Source of the DNA: a virus
Length of the DNA stretch: 27,159 nt
Virus record (IMG/VR): IMGVR_UViG_3300025284_000073
Location: 1 to 27,159 of that record
Strand: one strand, 5' to 3'
Position 1 is the stretch's first letter, and every line of letters starts with the position of its first letter. Shown piece by piece: positions 19,955 to 27,159 of this stretch. The notes below the pieces were generated by a model. The model searched no databases. It saw only the letters and a list, made by a program, of their open reading frames with translations, and was not told where the DNA came from. The position numbers were made by a program, and so were the translations under genes.

Positions 19955-22006
19955 ATGCAGGCGTCCTCGAGCCTCTCCCATCCCGGCGCCGAACGCCTCG
20001 CCGCGTCGAGCCTTGCGACGGCGCTGCGCCCGCAGGCGCCGATGCGGGTCTCGGACTGGGTCGCCAGCAATATCGTGCTGGTCGACGGCCCGGCCGCCGG
20101 GCAGCTCTGGAATGCGCGCGGCGCGCCCTATCTGGTCGATGTCCTCGACCTGCTGTCTGAAGACCATCCGTGCAACCTGGTCACGGTCCGCAAGAGCCAG
20201 CAGTCGGGCGCCTCGATCGCCTCGCTCGCCTGGGTGCTCTACTGCGCCGACCGCGAGCCGGTGAACAACCTGATCTATGCCGCGCCGGCCATCGACGCGC
20301 TGCGCAAGGTCAACTCGGCCAAGCTGCAGCCGCTGATCGACCAGTGGCAGCGCCGTATCGGCAAGAAGCTGATCGTCGACCAGGTCTCGCGCTCGGGATC
20401 GAGCTCGACGACCTATGAGAAGGTCTTCGCCAAGGGCGGCCGGGTCTTCCTGGCCAATGCCAACTCGCAAACCGATCTGTCCTCGGTCACCTGTAAGAAG
20501 GGGGTGAAGGACGAGGTCTCGAAATGGCAGGTGATCCCTGGCGCTGGTGACCCGGAAGGCCTGTTTTTTGGTCGATTTACCGCGTTTCGCGGCACTGGCG
20601 ACTGGAAGATCCTCGAAATCTCGACGCCGGAGGCCGATCTCGGCTTCGACGGCGAGAACGGGGACGCCGACGACTTCGAGGGCCATTGCCGTATCGATCG
20701 CAGCTTCAAGCTGTCGGATCAGCGCTATTGGCACATCGCCTGCCCAGAGTGTGGCGCTCTGTTCTTCCACCGCTTTGAGCATCTGCGGATCGATAACCGA
20801 TCGCCTCACCGCTCGGTCTATCGGTGCCAGGCGTGCACCCATGACCTGAGCGAGGCCGAGCGGCGTATCCAGCTGCAGCGCGAAGCCGGCGCGCAATGGA
20901 TCTCGACGGCATCCCGGCCTGGTCATCCGGGCTTCCATATCGACGCCTTCATCTCACTGATGATGAGCTACGAGGCGATCGCGGAGGACTATCTCAAGAC
21001 CCGCGGCTCAGGCGTCGCGCTGCAGGACTTCAACAAGCTCGTCCTCGGGCTGCCCTACAAGATCCTGGTCGACGTTCCCGACCATAAGCGCCTGCTGGAG
21101 CGCCGCGAGGCGCATCTCAAGCGTGGCCACATCCCGCCCGACGCGCTGCTGCTCACCGCTTCGGCGGACGTGCAGATGCGCGGCATCTGGCTGGAGATCG
21201 TCGCCTGGACGGCCGACCGACGCTCCTATCTGGTCGAAGCCCGATATCTCAGCGGCGATACCGACAGCGCCGACGCCCCGGTGTTCAAGCAGCTGCGGGC
21301 CGAGACGATCGACCGGGAGTTTCCGGACGCATTCGGCGGCAAGCGCCGGATCGACGCGCTCGCGGTCGATTCGGGCTATCGCTCGAACGTCGTCTACAAC
21401 TGGGTGCGCCTCAACCAGACGCCGCATCCCGACACCGGGCGCGACCTGGTGCTGGCGATCAAGGGCCTTCAGGGCTGGGGCAAGCCGGCGATCGGCACGC
21501 CCTCGCTGCAGGATATCGATCTCGGCGGCAAGAAGATCGCGCAGGGCGCCAAGGTCTGGCCGATCGGGACATGGCCGCTGAAGAGCGGGCTCTATCTCGA
21601 TCTCGGCAAGCAGCGCCTGGCCGAGACGGTCGACGAAGCTCCGCCCGGCTATTGCCATTTCCATGGCGAGGCCGACGAGGAGTATTTCAAGCAGCTCTGC
21701 GCCGCCCACCTCGAGGATATCAAGGTGCGTGGCCGGCCCGCCGGAAAGCGCTGGATCGACCTTCGGGAAAACCACTTCCTCGACTGCCGCATCTACAACA
21801 TGGCGCTGGCCGAATATCTCGGCATCTCGATCATGACCGCCGATGAATGGGCGGCTCTGGCCCGCCATCGCGGCCTGCCGCCGGCGGTGACCGAGCAGAC
21901 GCTGTTCACGCCGCGGCCCGAGGCTCCGGCTCAACCCGAAACGGAAACGCCTCCCGCTCCGCAACCGGTCGACGACTGGCTGGGCGGGCGCGGCGCGAAC
22001 TGGTGA
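19955..22006 (+). CDS. Terminase large subunit, GpA family
   Basis: A 683-residue packaging motor and nuclease of the lambda gpA type, which pumps DNA into procapsids and cuts it. The ATPase domain has the deviant Walker A KSQQSGAS (80-87), where the lysine comes first as in lambda gpA KSARVGYS, and a Walker B ending in D186-E187 (GVKDEVSKW). A zinc ribbon follows (CPEC at 263-266, CQAC at 291-294). The nuclease half starts at TASADVQMRGIWLEIVAW, with the family aspartate, and includes LAVDSGYRSNVVYNWV. Length and order are those of the full protein. The gpW-like gene follows 4 bp after its stop. Confidence 0.95.
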   Translation: MQASSSLSHPGAERLAASSLATALRPQAPMRVSDWVASNIVLVDGPAAGQLWNARGAPYLVDVLDLLSEDHPCNLVTVRKSQQSGASIASLAWVLYCADREPVNNLIYAAPAIDALRKVNSAKLQPLIDQWQRRIGKKLIVDQVSRSGSSSTTYEKVFAKGGRVFLANANSQTDLSSVTCKKGVKDEVSKWQVIPGAGDPEGLFFGRFTAFRGTGDWKILEISTPEADLGFDGENGDADDFEGHCRIDRSFKLSDQRYWHIACPECGALFFHRFEHLRIDNRSPHRSVYRCQACTHDLSEAERRIQLQREAGAQWISTASRPGHPGFHIDAFISLMMSYEAIAEDYLKTRGSGVALQDFNKLVLGLPYKILVDVPDHKRLLERREAHLKRGHIPPDALLLTASADVQMRGIWLEIVAWTADRRSYLVEARYLSGDTDSADAPVFKQLRAETIDREFPDAFGGKRRIDALAVDSGYRSNVVYNWVRLNQTPHPDTGRDLVLAIKGLQGWGKPAIGTPSLQDIDLGGKKIAQGAKVWPIGTWPLKSGLYLDLGKQRLAETVDEAPPGYCHFHGEADEEYFKQLCAAHLEDIKVRGRPAGKRWIDLRENHFLDCRIYNMALAEYLGISIMTADEWAALARHRGLPPAVTEQTLFTPRPEAPAQPETETPPAPQPVDDWLGGRGANW

Positions 22007-22010
22007 GTTC

Positions 22011-22220
22011 ATGGCCTGGACGCAAGCCGATATCGACGCCTTGAAGAAGGCGATGAAGACCGGGGTGCGGCGGGTCGAGTTCGGCTCGGGCGAGACCAAG
22101 CGCGTCGTCGAGTATCGCTCGCTCGCCGAGATGAAGGAGACCCTCGCCGACATGGAGGAGGAGGTCGCCGGGCCTCTGGCGCCGCCCCGCACTGCCATCA
22201 CGCAATTCACCCGCGACTGA
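22011..22220 (+). CDS. gpW-like head-tail joining protein
   Basis: A 69-residue protein that would sit at the portal and complete the head before the tail is attached. It starts MAWTQADIDALKKAMKTGVR, then VEFGSGETKRVVEYRSLAEM, the helix, hairpin and helix pattern of lambda gpW and of the small 'head-tail joining' genes between GpA-type terminase and portal. Order (terminase, gpW, portal) is exactly lambda-like. Small size limits certainty, but context is strong. Confidence 0.85.
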   Translation: MAWTQADIDALKKAMKTGVRRVEFGSGETKRVVEYRSLAEMKETLADMEEEVAGPLAPPRTAITQFTRD

Positions 22221-22223
22221 CCG

Positions 22224-23750
22224 ATGAACCCGATCGACAGCATCATCGGCTTCTTCGCGCCGCAGACCGCCGTCCGGCGTCATCTGGCGCGTCAGGCGCT
22301 CGACGCCGTTCGTGGCTACGACGCGGCCCAGGCCGGTCGACGCTCCGCGTCGTTCCGGCGGAGCGAGGGCTCGGCCAACGCATCGCTCTCGCGGGCGCTG
22401 CCGGTCCTGCGCGAACGGTCGCGCGAGCTGGTGCGCAATACCTTCTTGGGCGCTCGCGCCCTTGATGTGCTGTCGACGCATGTTGTCAGCCCTGATCTGA
22501 CCGTGCGCTTCGAAACGGGGTCGCGCCTTGCCGATCGGCAGGCGCAGGCCCTTTGGGACGAATGGGCGAAGAGCTGCGATATCGAAGGCGAAACCAGCTT
22601 CACCGGCCTGCTTACCCTCGCGGTGAGGGCGCAGCTCGAGGGCGGAGACAGCATCTGCCGGATGCTCACCCGACCGTTGTCGGAAGGACGTCCCGTCCCG
22701 CTCGCGCTGCACGTCGGCGAGGGTGATCTGATCGATGAAAGCCGTGACAGCGGTTCCGTCATCGCCGGCGCGCAGAATTCGCGCCTCGGCGTCGCGCTCG
22801 GAGAACACGACCAGCGTCTAGGCTACTGGCTTTTCGATCGCGCTCCCGGCGAGCCGATGCAGATCGGTCGCAGCGGCCTGCCGCAGTCGCGCTTGGTGCC
22901 GCGCAGCGAGGTCTGCCACCTCTATCGCCGGCTTCGGCCTGGCCAGGTGAGGGGCGTTCCGGTGTTCGCGCCGGTGTTGATGGCATCGCGCGACTATGCC
23001 GACCTGATGGACGCGCTCGTCGTGAAGGCGCGGATGGAGGCCTGCATCGGCCTCATCGTCAAGACGAACGACACGGCCGCCAGCGTCGGCGCTGCGATCA
23101 AGGGACAGGGCGCGGACGCGCCGACCAGGCTTGAGGCGATCCGGCCGGGCATGATCCCGTATCTACGGCAAGGCGAAGAGGCGACGCCGTTCGTTCCGGC
23201 TGGCAACACCGCTTTCGAGCCGATCGGGCGCGCCTCGCTGATGGGGATCGCGGCTGGTTCAGGCCTGACCTATCACCAGCTGACCGGTGATCTGTCGCAG
23301 GCCAATTATTCGAGCCTTCGGGCAGGGCTGTTGGAGTTTCGGCGCTCTGTCGCTGATGCGCAGTGGCACATGCTGGTGCCGCAGCTGCTGCATCGCGTCG
23401 TCGCGCTCTGGCTCGATCGCGCCATCATGTCCGGTCGCCTTCGCTCTCGCACAGGCGGTTACACCTACAAATTCGTCATGCCGGCGCATGAGCCTGTCGA
23501 TCCGAAGAAGGACCTCGAGGCCGACATCCTCGCCGTCAGGGCAGGCCGCATGTCGCCGCAGGACTTCCTCGGCGCCTGGGGGCGCGACTGGCGCGAGGTG
23601 GTCGAGGAGTTCCGCGCCTTCTTCAAGCTGGTCGACGGCGCCGAGCCGCTGGTCTTCGACATCGACGCTCGTCAGCGCACGCGGACGGGCCAGCAGATCA
23701 CCGATGCGTCGGCCGAGCCGGCACGGGAGCCAGACAATGGCGATTCGTAA
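22224..23750 (+). CDS. Portal protein, lambda gpB family
   Basis: A 508-residue portal protein that forms the dodecameric ring through which DNA enters the capsid. Family traits are the N-terminal arginine-rich helix (RSREL VRNTFLGARALDVLS region, about 60-85), HVVSPDLTVRF, then the central GEGDLIDESRDSGSVIAG, YLLFD-like GYWLFDRAPGEP, VCHLYRRLRPGQVRGVPVF and the late GSGLTYHQLTGDLSQANYSS, a hallmark of lambda-type portals. Only 3 bp separate it from the gpW-like gene. The last 14 bp overlap the start of the protease gene. Confidence 0.95.
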   Translation: MNPIDSIIGFFAPQTAVRRHLARQALDAVRGYDAAQAGRRSASFRRSEGSANASLSRALPVLRERSRELVRNTFLGARALDVLSTHVVSPDLTVRFETGSRLADRQAQALWDEWAKSCDIEGETSFTGLLTLAVRAQLEGGDSICRMLTRPLSEGRPVPLALHVGEGDLIDESRDSGSVIAGAQNSRLGVALGEHDQRLGYWLFDRAPGEPMQIGRSGLPQSRLVPRSEVCHLYRRLRPGQVRGVPVFAPVLMASRDYADLMDALVVKARMEACIGLIVKTNDTAASVGAAIKGQGADAPTRLEAIRPGMIPYLRQGEEATPFVPAGNTAFEPIGRASLMGIAAGSGLTYHQLTGDLSQANYSSLRAGLLEFRRSVADAQWHMLVPQLLHRVVALWLDRAIMSGRLRSRTGGYTYKFVMPAHEPVDPKKDLEADILAVRAGRMSPQDFLGAWGRDWREVVEEFRAFFKLVDGAEPLVFDIDARQRTRTGQQITDASAEPAREPDNGDS

Positions 23751-24381
23751 CATTCCGGCCGCTCTGCCGATGCAGCAGCGCCTGGCGCCGATCGCCGATG
23801 GCGCGATCGACGCGGCAGCGCGCACCGTCAGGGTGGCCTTCTCGACCGGGGCGTCGGTACGCCGCCGGCGCTGGACCGGCTGGGACACTTCGGTGCCCTT
23901 CGACGAGATCCTGACGGTCAGCCGCGAGGCGGTGAACATGGAGCGCCTCAATCTCGGCGCCCCGGCGCTCGACAGTCATTCGACCTGGTCGTCGCGCTCT
24001 CAGGTCGGCGTCGTCGAGCGCGGTTGGATCGAGGGAGCGGAGGGCCTGGCCCTGATCCGCTTTCCCTCGGCCGGGATCGATGCCGATGCCGATCGGATGT
24101 TCGGCCTCGTCAGCGAGCGCATCGTGCGCAACGTTTCGGTCGGCTACAGCATCGACCAGGCGCGCGTCGTCGAGGCCGAGAAGAAGGGCGAGATCGAGAA
24201 GCGCATCGTCGAGCGCTGGACGCCCTATGAAATCTCCTTCGTTACCATCCCTGCCGACGCTCGCGCGCAGGTCCGGGGCCAGGATGACGATCGCACTTTC
24301 CCGGTCAGCCTCGCGCTGATCGGCGGCGCGCAAGCGGCCCTGACCCGCATGCGCATGCGGGCGCTGCAGCTGACGGCCTGA
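23737..24381 (+). CDS. HK97-type prohead protease
   Basis: A 214-residue serine protease that trims the capsid and scaffold during head maturation. The N-terminal part contains EILTVSREAVNMERLNLGAP, then the histidine region LDSHSTWSSRSQVGVVERG, and the nucleophile region IVRNVSVGYSIDQARVVEAE (Ser before VGY), followed by WTPYEISFVTIPADARAQV, the characteristic E-x-S-x-V-x-I-P-A-D-x-x-A block. The ATG at 23737 overlaps the portal end by 14 bp; the upstream open part of this frame lies inside portal and is a shadow. The C terminus is short and helical. Confidence 0.88.
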   Translation: MAIRNIPAALPMQQRLAPIADGAIDAAARTVRVAFSTGASVRRRRWTGWDTSVPFDEILTVSREAVNMERLNLGAPALDSHSTWSSRSQVGVVERGWIEGAEGLALIRFPSAGIDADADRMFGLVSERIVRNVSVGYSIDQARVVEAEKKGEIEKRIVERWTPYEISFVTIPADARAQVRGQDDDRTFPVSLALIGGAQAALTRMRMRALQLTA

Positions 24382-24467
24382 TCAACCCTTTGCCCCCTGC
24401 TCCTCCCGGGACAGCAGGAGCGGCGCCTCCTTCCGTCCCGGCCTCACCGAAACAGGAGTTGAACCCG

Positions 24468-26105
24468 ATGAAGGGTCGCTACCTCATGCTGGGCGCGCTC
24501 TGCGCCCTGGCGGCGCTCGTCGCCTTCACCGTCCTGCCGGAGAGCGCCTTCGCCGCGCCGCTCGGCCAGCATTCCCTCTTCGCCGATCATGCCTGGCGCG
24601 ACTTTGCCATCCAGGCCTCGCCGGCGCTGATCGCCCTGCGTTCGAAGCTCAAGGATCTCTCCGACCAGGCCGAGCGCAAGCTCGCCGAGGTGGTCGATGG
24701 GCTGGAGCCGGAGCGTGTGCGCGCCATCGAGGCGGAGCATGCCACCCTGATCCAGCAGGCCGAAGGGGTTCGCGGTCAGATCGCGGCCGAGGAGGCGCGC
24801 ATCGCGGCCAATCCGCCGGTTGACGCAGCCGCTGCTGCGCGTGCGGCAGCGACCGAGCGCGCGACGCAGATCATGGATCTCGGAGCGCGTGCGGCGATGA
24901 CGCCGGACCAGATCCGCGCAGCCGTCGCCGACCAGGCGGTCACCGTCGAGACGTTCCGCGCTCAGGCGTTCGACGCGATGGCGTCCCGTCATTCGTCTGC
25001 CAGCCACGTCCGTGTCGAGCGCGACGAGACCGAGACGCGCCGTCAGGCCATGGGCGAGGCGCTCGCCATTCGCCTGGCGCCGTCCGGTGCCCAGCGTCGC
25101 GACCCGTCCGAGGCGGCCCGCGGCTACATGGACTTCTCAATCGTCGAGCTGGCGGCCGAGCGGCTCGGCGAGCGGCGCATTCCCGGCAGCTTCGGCGGCC
25201 GGGAGGAGATCGTCCGCCGCGCCTTCCATGCCACGACCGACTTCCCGATCATCTTCGAGGGCGCGCTGAACACCGCTCTCGCGGCCCGCTATGCCCTGGC
25301 GCAGCCGACGTTCCGCCGGATCGCCCGTCAGCGGACTTATGTCGACTTCCGCGATCACACCACGGTCCGGGTCGGCGACTTCCCTGATCTGCAGGAGGTC
25401 AACCCGCAGGGCGGCGAGATCAAGTCCGGCACCTTCTCCGAGAGCAAGGAGAAGACGGCGGTCAAGGCCTATGGCATCCGCGTCGACTTCTCGCGGCAGA
25501 TGCTGGTCAATGACAGCCTGAACGCCCTGGTGCAGGTGCTCAATGACCGCGGCGCCGCCGTCGCCCGCTTCGAGGATCGCACCTTCTACGCGATGATGCT
25601 CTCCGGGGCAGGTGCCGACGGCCCGACGCTGCTCGACACCACCCGCCAGGTTTTCAACACCACCGACCTGTCGAAGGCGGCGGCCGGCACGGTGATCGAC
25701 ATTGCCGCGTTGTCCGCGGCGCGTGCTGCCCTGCGCAAGCGCACGACCAAGGACAAGGTCGAGCTGGAGCTCTCCGGCAGTGTCATCCTCGTCGGTCCCG
25801 ACAAGGAGACGCAGGCGCAGCAGCTGCTCGCGCCGGTTCAGGCGCAGCAGGCCGGCAACGTCAACCCGTTCTCCGGCACGCTCTCGATCGTCGTCACCGC
25901 GAAGATCGTCGGCAACGCCTGGTATGTCTTCGCCTCGCCCGACGAGGCCGCCTGCTTCGAATGGGGCCTGCTCGAAGGCTACACCGCGCCGCGCTTCCGC
26001 ACCGAGACGCCCTTCGGCGTGCAGGGCGTCAGCATGAGCCTCGAGCACGACTTCGGCTGCGGCGCGATCGACTTCCGCGGTGGCTACAAGAACCCGGGCG
26101 CCTGA
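24468..26105 (+). CDS. Major capsid protein with N-terminal helical domain
   Basis: A 545-residue capsid subunit. The C-terminal 330 residues follow the HK97-like pattern of the larger Mu/lambda-type capsids (RIARQRTYVDFRDHTTVRVG, QGGEIKSGTFSESKEKTAVK, AYGIRVDFSRQMLVNDSLNA, then VTAKIVGNAWYVFASPDEA near the end). Residues about 48-115 form a helical, coiled-coil-like segment (LRSKLKDLSDQAERKLAEVV), the kind removed by the protease after assembly. Oddly, residues 1-33 look like a Sec signal peptide (MKGRYLMLGALCALAALVAF, then SAFA before APLG). The ATG at 24468 has AGGAG nine bases upstream; an ATG at least 26 codons earlier is possible but lacks a ribosome-binding site and is low-complexity. 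Confidence 0.9.
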   Translation: MKGRYLMLGALCALAALVAFTVLPESAFAAPLGQHSLFADHAWRDFAIQASPALIALRSKLKDLSDQAERKLAEVVDGLEPERVRAIEAEHATLIQQAEGVRGQIAAEEARIAANPPVDAAAAARAAATERATQIMDLGARAAMTPDQIRAAVADQAVTVETFRAQAFDAMASRHSSASHVRVERDETETRRQAMGEALAIRLAPSGAQRRDPSEAARGYMDFSIVELAAERLGERRIPGSFGGREEIVRRAFHATTDFPIIFEGALNTALAARYALAQPTFRRIARQRTYVDFRDHTTVRVGDFPDLQEVNPQGGEIKSGTFSESKEKTAVKAYGIRVDFSRQMLVNDSLNALVQVLNDRGAAVARFEDRTFYAMMLSGAGADGPTLLDTTRQVFNTTDLSKAAAGTVIDIAALSAARAALRKRTTKDKVELELSGSVILVGPDKETQAQQLLAPVQAQQAGNVNPFSGTLSIVVTAKIVGNAWYVFASPDEAACFEWGLLEGYTAPRFRTETPFGVQGVSMSLEHDFGCGAIDFRGGYKNPGA

Positions 26106-26144
26106 TCTCAGCCCCATCGGCCGGATTGGCCAGGGCTTTGACCG

Positions 26145-26172
26145 ATCCCGTCGGCGGCGCCGCCGGCGGGAT
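26145..26172. repeat. Strong dyad between capsid and DUF2190 genes
   Basis: A 28-bp dyad with 13 of 14 arm bases paired (ATCCCGTCGGCGGC against GCCGCCGGCGGGAT) lies in the 103-bp spacer after the capsid stop. It is followed by TTCC only, so it is more likely a partial terminator or an mRNA-stability hairpin that keeps capsid expression high relative to downstream genes. Confidence 0.45.
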
Positions 26173-26208
26173 TTCCAAAGGCCTGCCTCCCTCACATCGG
26201 AGACCATC

Positions 26209-26550
26209 ATGAAGAATACCGTCCAGAACGACGCCGATGCGCTCGACTTCGTCGCCCCCGCGGGCGGCGTCGTCGGCGGCGCCGGCTTCCTGCTCGGCTC
26301 CATTTTCGGCGTCGTGCGCCACAGCGCTGCCCAGGGCGAGAAGTCGATCCTCGACCTGAAGGGCGTTTTCACGCTCCCGAAGACCGCCGCCAACACGCCG
26401 GCACCCGGCGCGGCCGTCTACTGGGACGACGGAGCCAAGTCGATCACGACCACGGTCGGTTCGAACGTGAAGGCCGGCATCCACGCCGGTCTCGCCGCCG
26501 CCGGCGGCGGCGACGCGACACTGCCGGTGCGCCTGAACGGCACCGCCTGA
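26209..26550 (+). CDS. DUF2190 capsid decoration-type protein
   Basis: A 113-residue protein of the DUF2190 family, which covers head decoration or fibre proteins next to capsid genes. Features: VAPAGGVVGGAGFLLGSIFG, AQGEKSILDLKGVFTLPKTA and the closing AGIHAGLAAAGGGDATLPVR, giving a small glycine-rich beta protein. The first 8 residues (MKNTVQND) are typical of such genes. The ATG at 26209 follows GGAG at good spacing. Its stop overlaps the next start as TGATG. Exact structural role unknown. Confidence 0.85.
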   Translation: MKNTVQNDADALDFVAPAGGVVGGAGFLLGSIFGVVRHSAAQGEKSILDLKGVFTLPKTAANTPAPGAAVYWDDGAKSITTTVGSNVKAGIHAGLAAAGGGDATLPVRLNGTA

Positions 26551-26741
26551 TGCCCTGCTCTGGCTGCGCGCAGCGCGGCCGGCTGATCGGGGAGGGCGTT
26601 CGCGCTGTCCAGCGCGGCGCCTACGCCGAGGCGGCGCGGGCGGCCCAGGCCGTTGCCGCGAGTGCCAGGGTCGATGCCGGCCGGCTCGCCGGCAAGGTCG
26701 CGGCCGCCGCCGCGGCGGTCGTGCAGAAAACGGGGCGGTGA
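26550..26741 (+). CDS. Small alanine-rich hypothetical protein
   Basis: A 63-residue protein starting MPCSGCAQRGRLIGEGVRAV, with an N-terminal CxxC (C3, C6) that could bind metal. The rest is a single alanine-rich helix (AYAEAARAAQAVAASARVDA). It is coupled to the DUF2190 gene by a TGATG overlap and followed by the GPZ-like gene one base after its stop. The low complexity is a caution, but coupling on the left and gene-dense context favour a real gene. No family is recognised. Confidence 0.6.
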   Translation: MPCSGCAQRGRLIGEGVRAVQRGAYAEAARAAQAVAASARVDAGRLAGKVAAAAAAVVQKTGR

Positions 26742-26742
26742 G

Positions 26743-27159
26743 ATGTCCGATCTTACGGTCAGCACGGCGATCGACCTGCACGGGCTCGATCGCCAGCTGA
26801 AGCTCGCCGCCGAGCATGCGCCCTCGCGCATCGCCCGGGCGCTGAACCGGACCGGCGGACCGACGCAGACCGCCTATCTGCGCCAGGTCAGGACAACGCT
26901 CGGCCTGCGCTCGCATCCTTATGCGAAGCGGCCGGTCGGCAACGTCATCAAGCGCCGCACCTCGACGAAGAAGGCCTCGGCCGGTCGCCTGGTCTATTCG
27001 CTCGCCGGCTTCGGCAAGGGCCTGCCGGCGATCTACTATCAGCCGAAGGAGGCGCCCGGCGGCGCCTCGATCAACTGGCTCGGCCAGCGCAAGGTGATCG
27101 GCCGGTCGTTCTATCTCGCCGGCAAGTTCCCGCGGCGCAAGCGCTCGAAGATCTCGCAT
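26743..27159 (+). CDS. Minor tail protein Z-like (GPZ), 3' end missing
   Basis: The first 139 residues of a protein cut by the window end; no stop is reached. It opens MSDLTVSTAIDLHGLDRQLK and has SRIARALNRTGGPTQTAYLR, then RKVIGRSFYLAGKFPRRKRS, the pattern of lambda gpZ-like tail-completion proteins (ARALNRT near the start and F-x-x-x-G-x-F-P-x-R later), which act at the head-tail interface. The position after DUF2190 agrees with lambda-like gene order. Being partial, its length cannot be compared with the family. Confidence 0.75.
   Translation, partial: MSDLTVSTAIDLHGLDRQLKLAAEHAPSRIARALNRTGGPTQTAYLRQVRTTLGLRSHPYAKRPVGNVIKRRTSTKKASAGRLVYSLAGFGKGLPAIYYQPKEAPGGASINWLGQRKVIGRSFYLAGKFPRRKRSKISH

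Noticed and set aside
21008-22246. 412-codon minus-strand open frame opposite the large terminase
   Set aside because: Antisense shadow of a clear GpA terminase; no motif or start signal.
1-27159. CRISPR array, insertion sequence or tRNA/attL site
   Set aside because: No regularly spaced identical repeats, transposase motif or tRNA fold was noticed; the left attachment site is expected outside the window.

Overview
The window is the left and central part of a lambda-like (siphovirus-type) prophage in a GC-rich alphaproteobacterium, most probably of the Hyphomicrobiales (Rhizobiales). The evidence is high-GC codon use, tight ATGA/GTGA stop-start overlaps, a tyrosine integrase at one end, a LexA-like cI repressor between divergent early operons, a primase-helicase replication block, and then terminase, portal, protease, capsid and tail-completion genes in phage order. 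The attachment site should lie left of base 1 and the remaining tail and lysis genes right of base 27159. Neither is in view. The host assignment is inference; no host gene is clearly present.

Layout. (1) 1-1314: integrase, pointing rightward into the prophage. (2) 1284-8551: one long leftward early operon of sixteen genes read from a promoter at 8569-8598. In order of transcription it holds three small genes including an HD nucleotidase-like protein, an unknown, a DUF2303 protein, a full-length beta sliding clamp (dnaN), a MazG-like protein, an ASCH protein, an unknown, a cluster of very small membrane proteins around a secreted TAXI-type solute-binding protein, a small basic protein, ssb and a final small gene. 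(3) 8676-9160: a short ORF coupled to a putative secreted protein, rightward. (4) 9166-9885: cI-like repressor, leftward. (5) 9957-14208: rightward regulators and two DNA methyltransferases (beta-class amino-MTase and C5-cytosine MTase). (6) 14213-15097: a leftward hicA-hicB toxin-antitoxin module plus one small gene, with two strong palindromes upstream. (7) 15214-17999: Prim-Pol primase and SF3 helicase, followed by about 300 bp packed with thirteen copies of a 9-bp iteron (candidate replication origin). (8) 18319-19032: unknown gene, then a gene-free spacer. (9) 19330 to the end: packaging and head genes (small and large terminase, gpW-like, portal, prohead protease, capsid, DUF2190, small unknown, GPZ-like tail protein cut by the window end).

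The control region reads as a lambda-style switch. A shared operator-like sequence (GGTGTATTrAT...ACC) lies in the leftward early promoter and again between the -35 and -10 of the rightward early promoter, and both promoters would give almost leaderless messages.

The observations most worth following are: an apparently dual-coding 3' half of the C5-methyltransferase gene, where one frame encodes motif X and the +1 frame encodes a different phage-type module; the iteron cluster next to the helicase; an orphan TAXI binding protein and tiny membrane proteins in a phage early operon; a phage-borne beta clamp with SSB; and a secretion-signal-like N terminus on the capsid protein. All family assignments are from reading the sequence and memory of the families; no database search was run.
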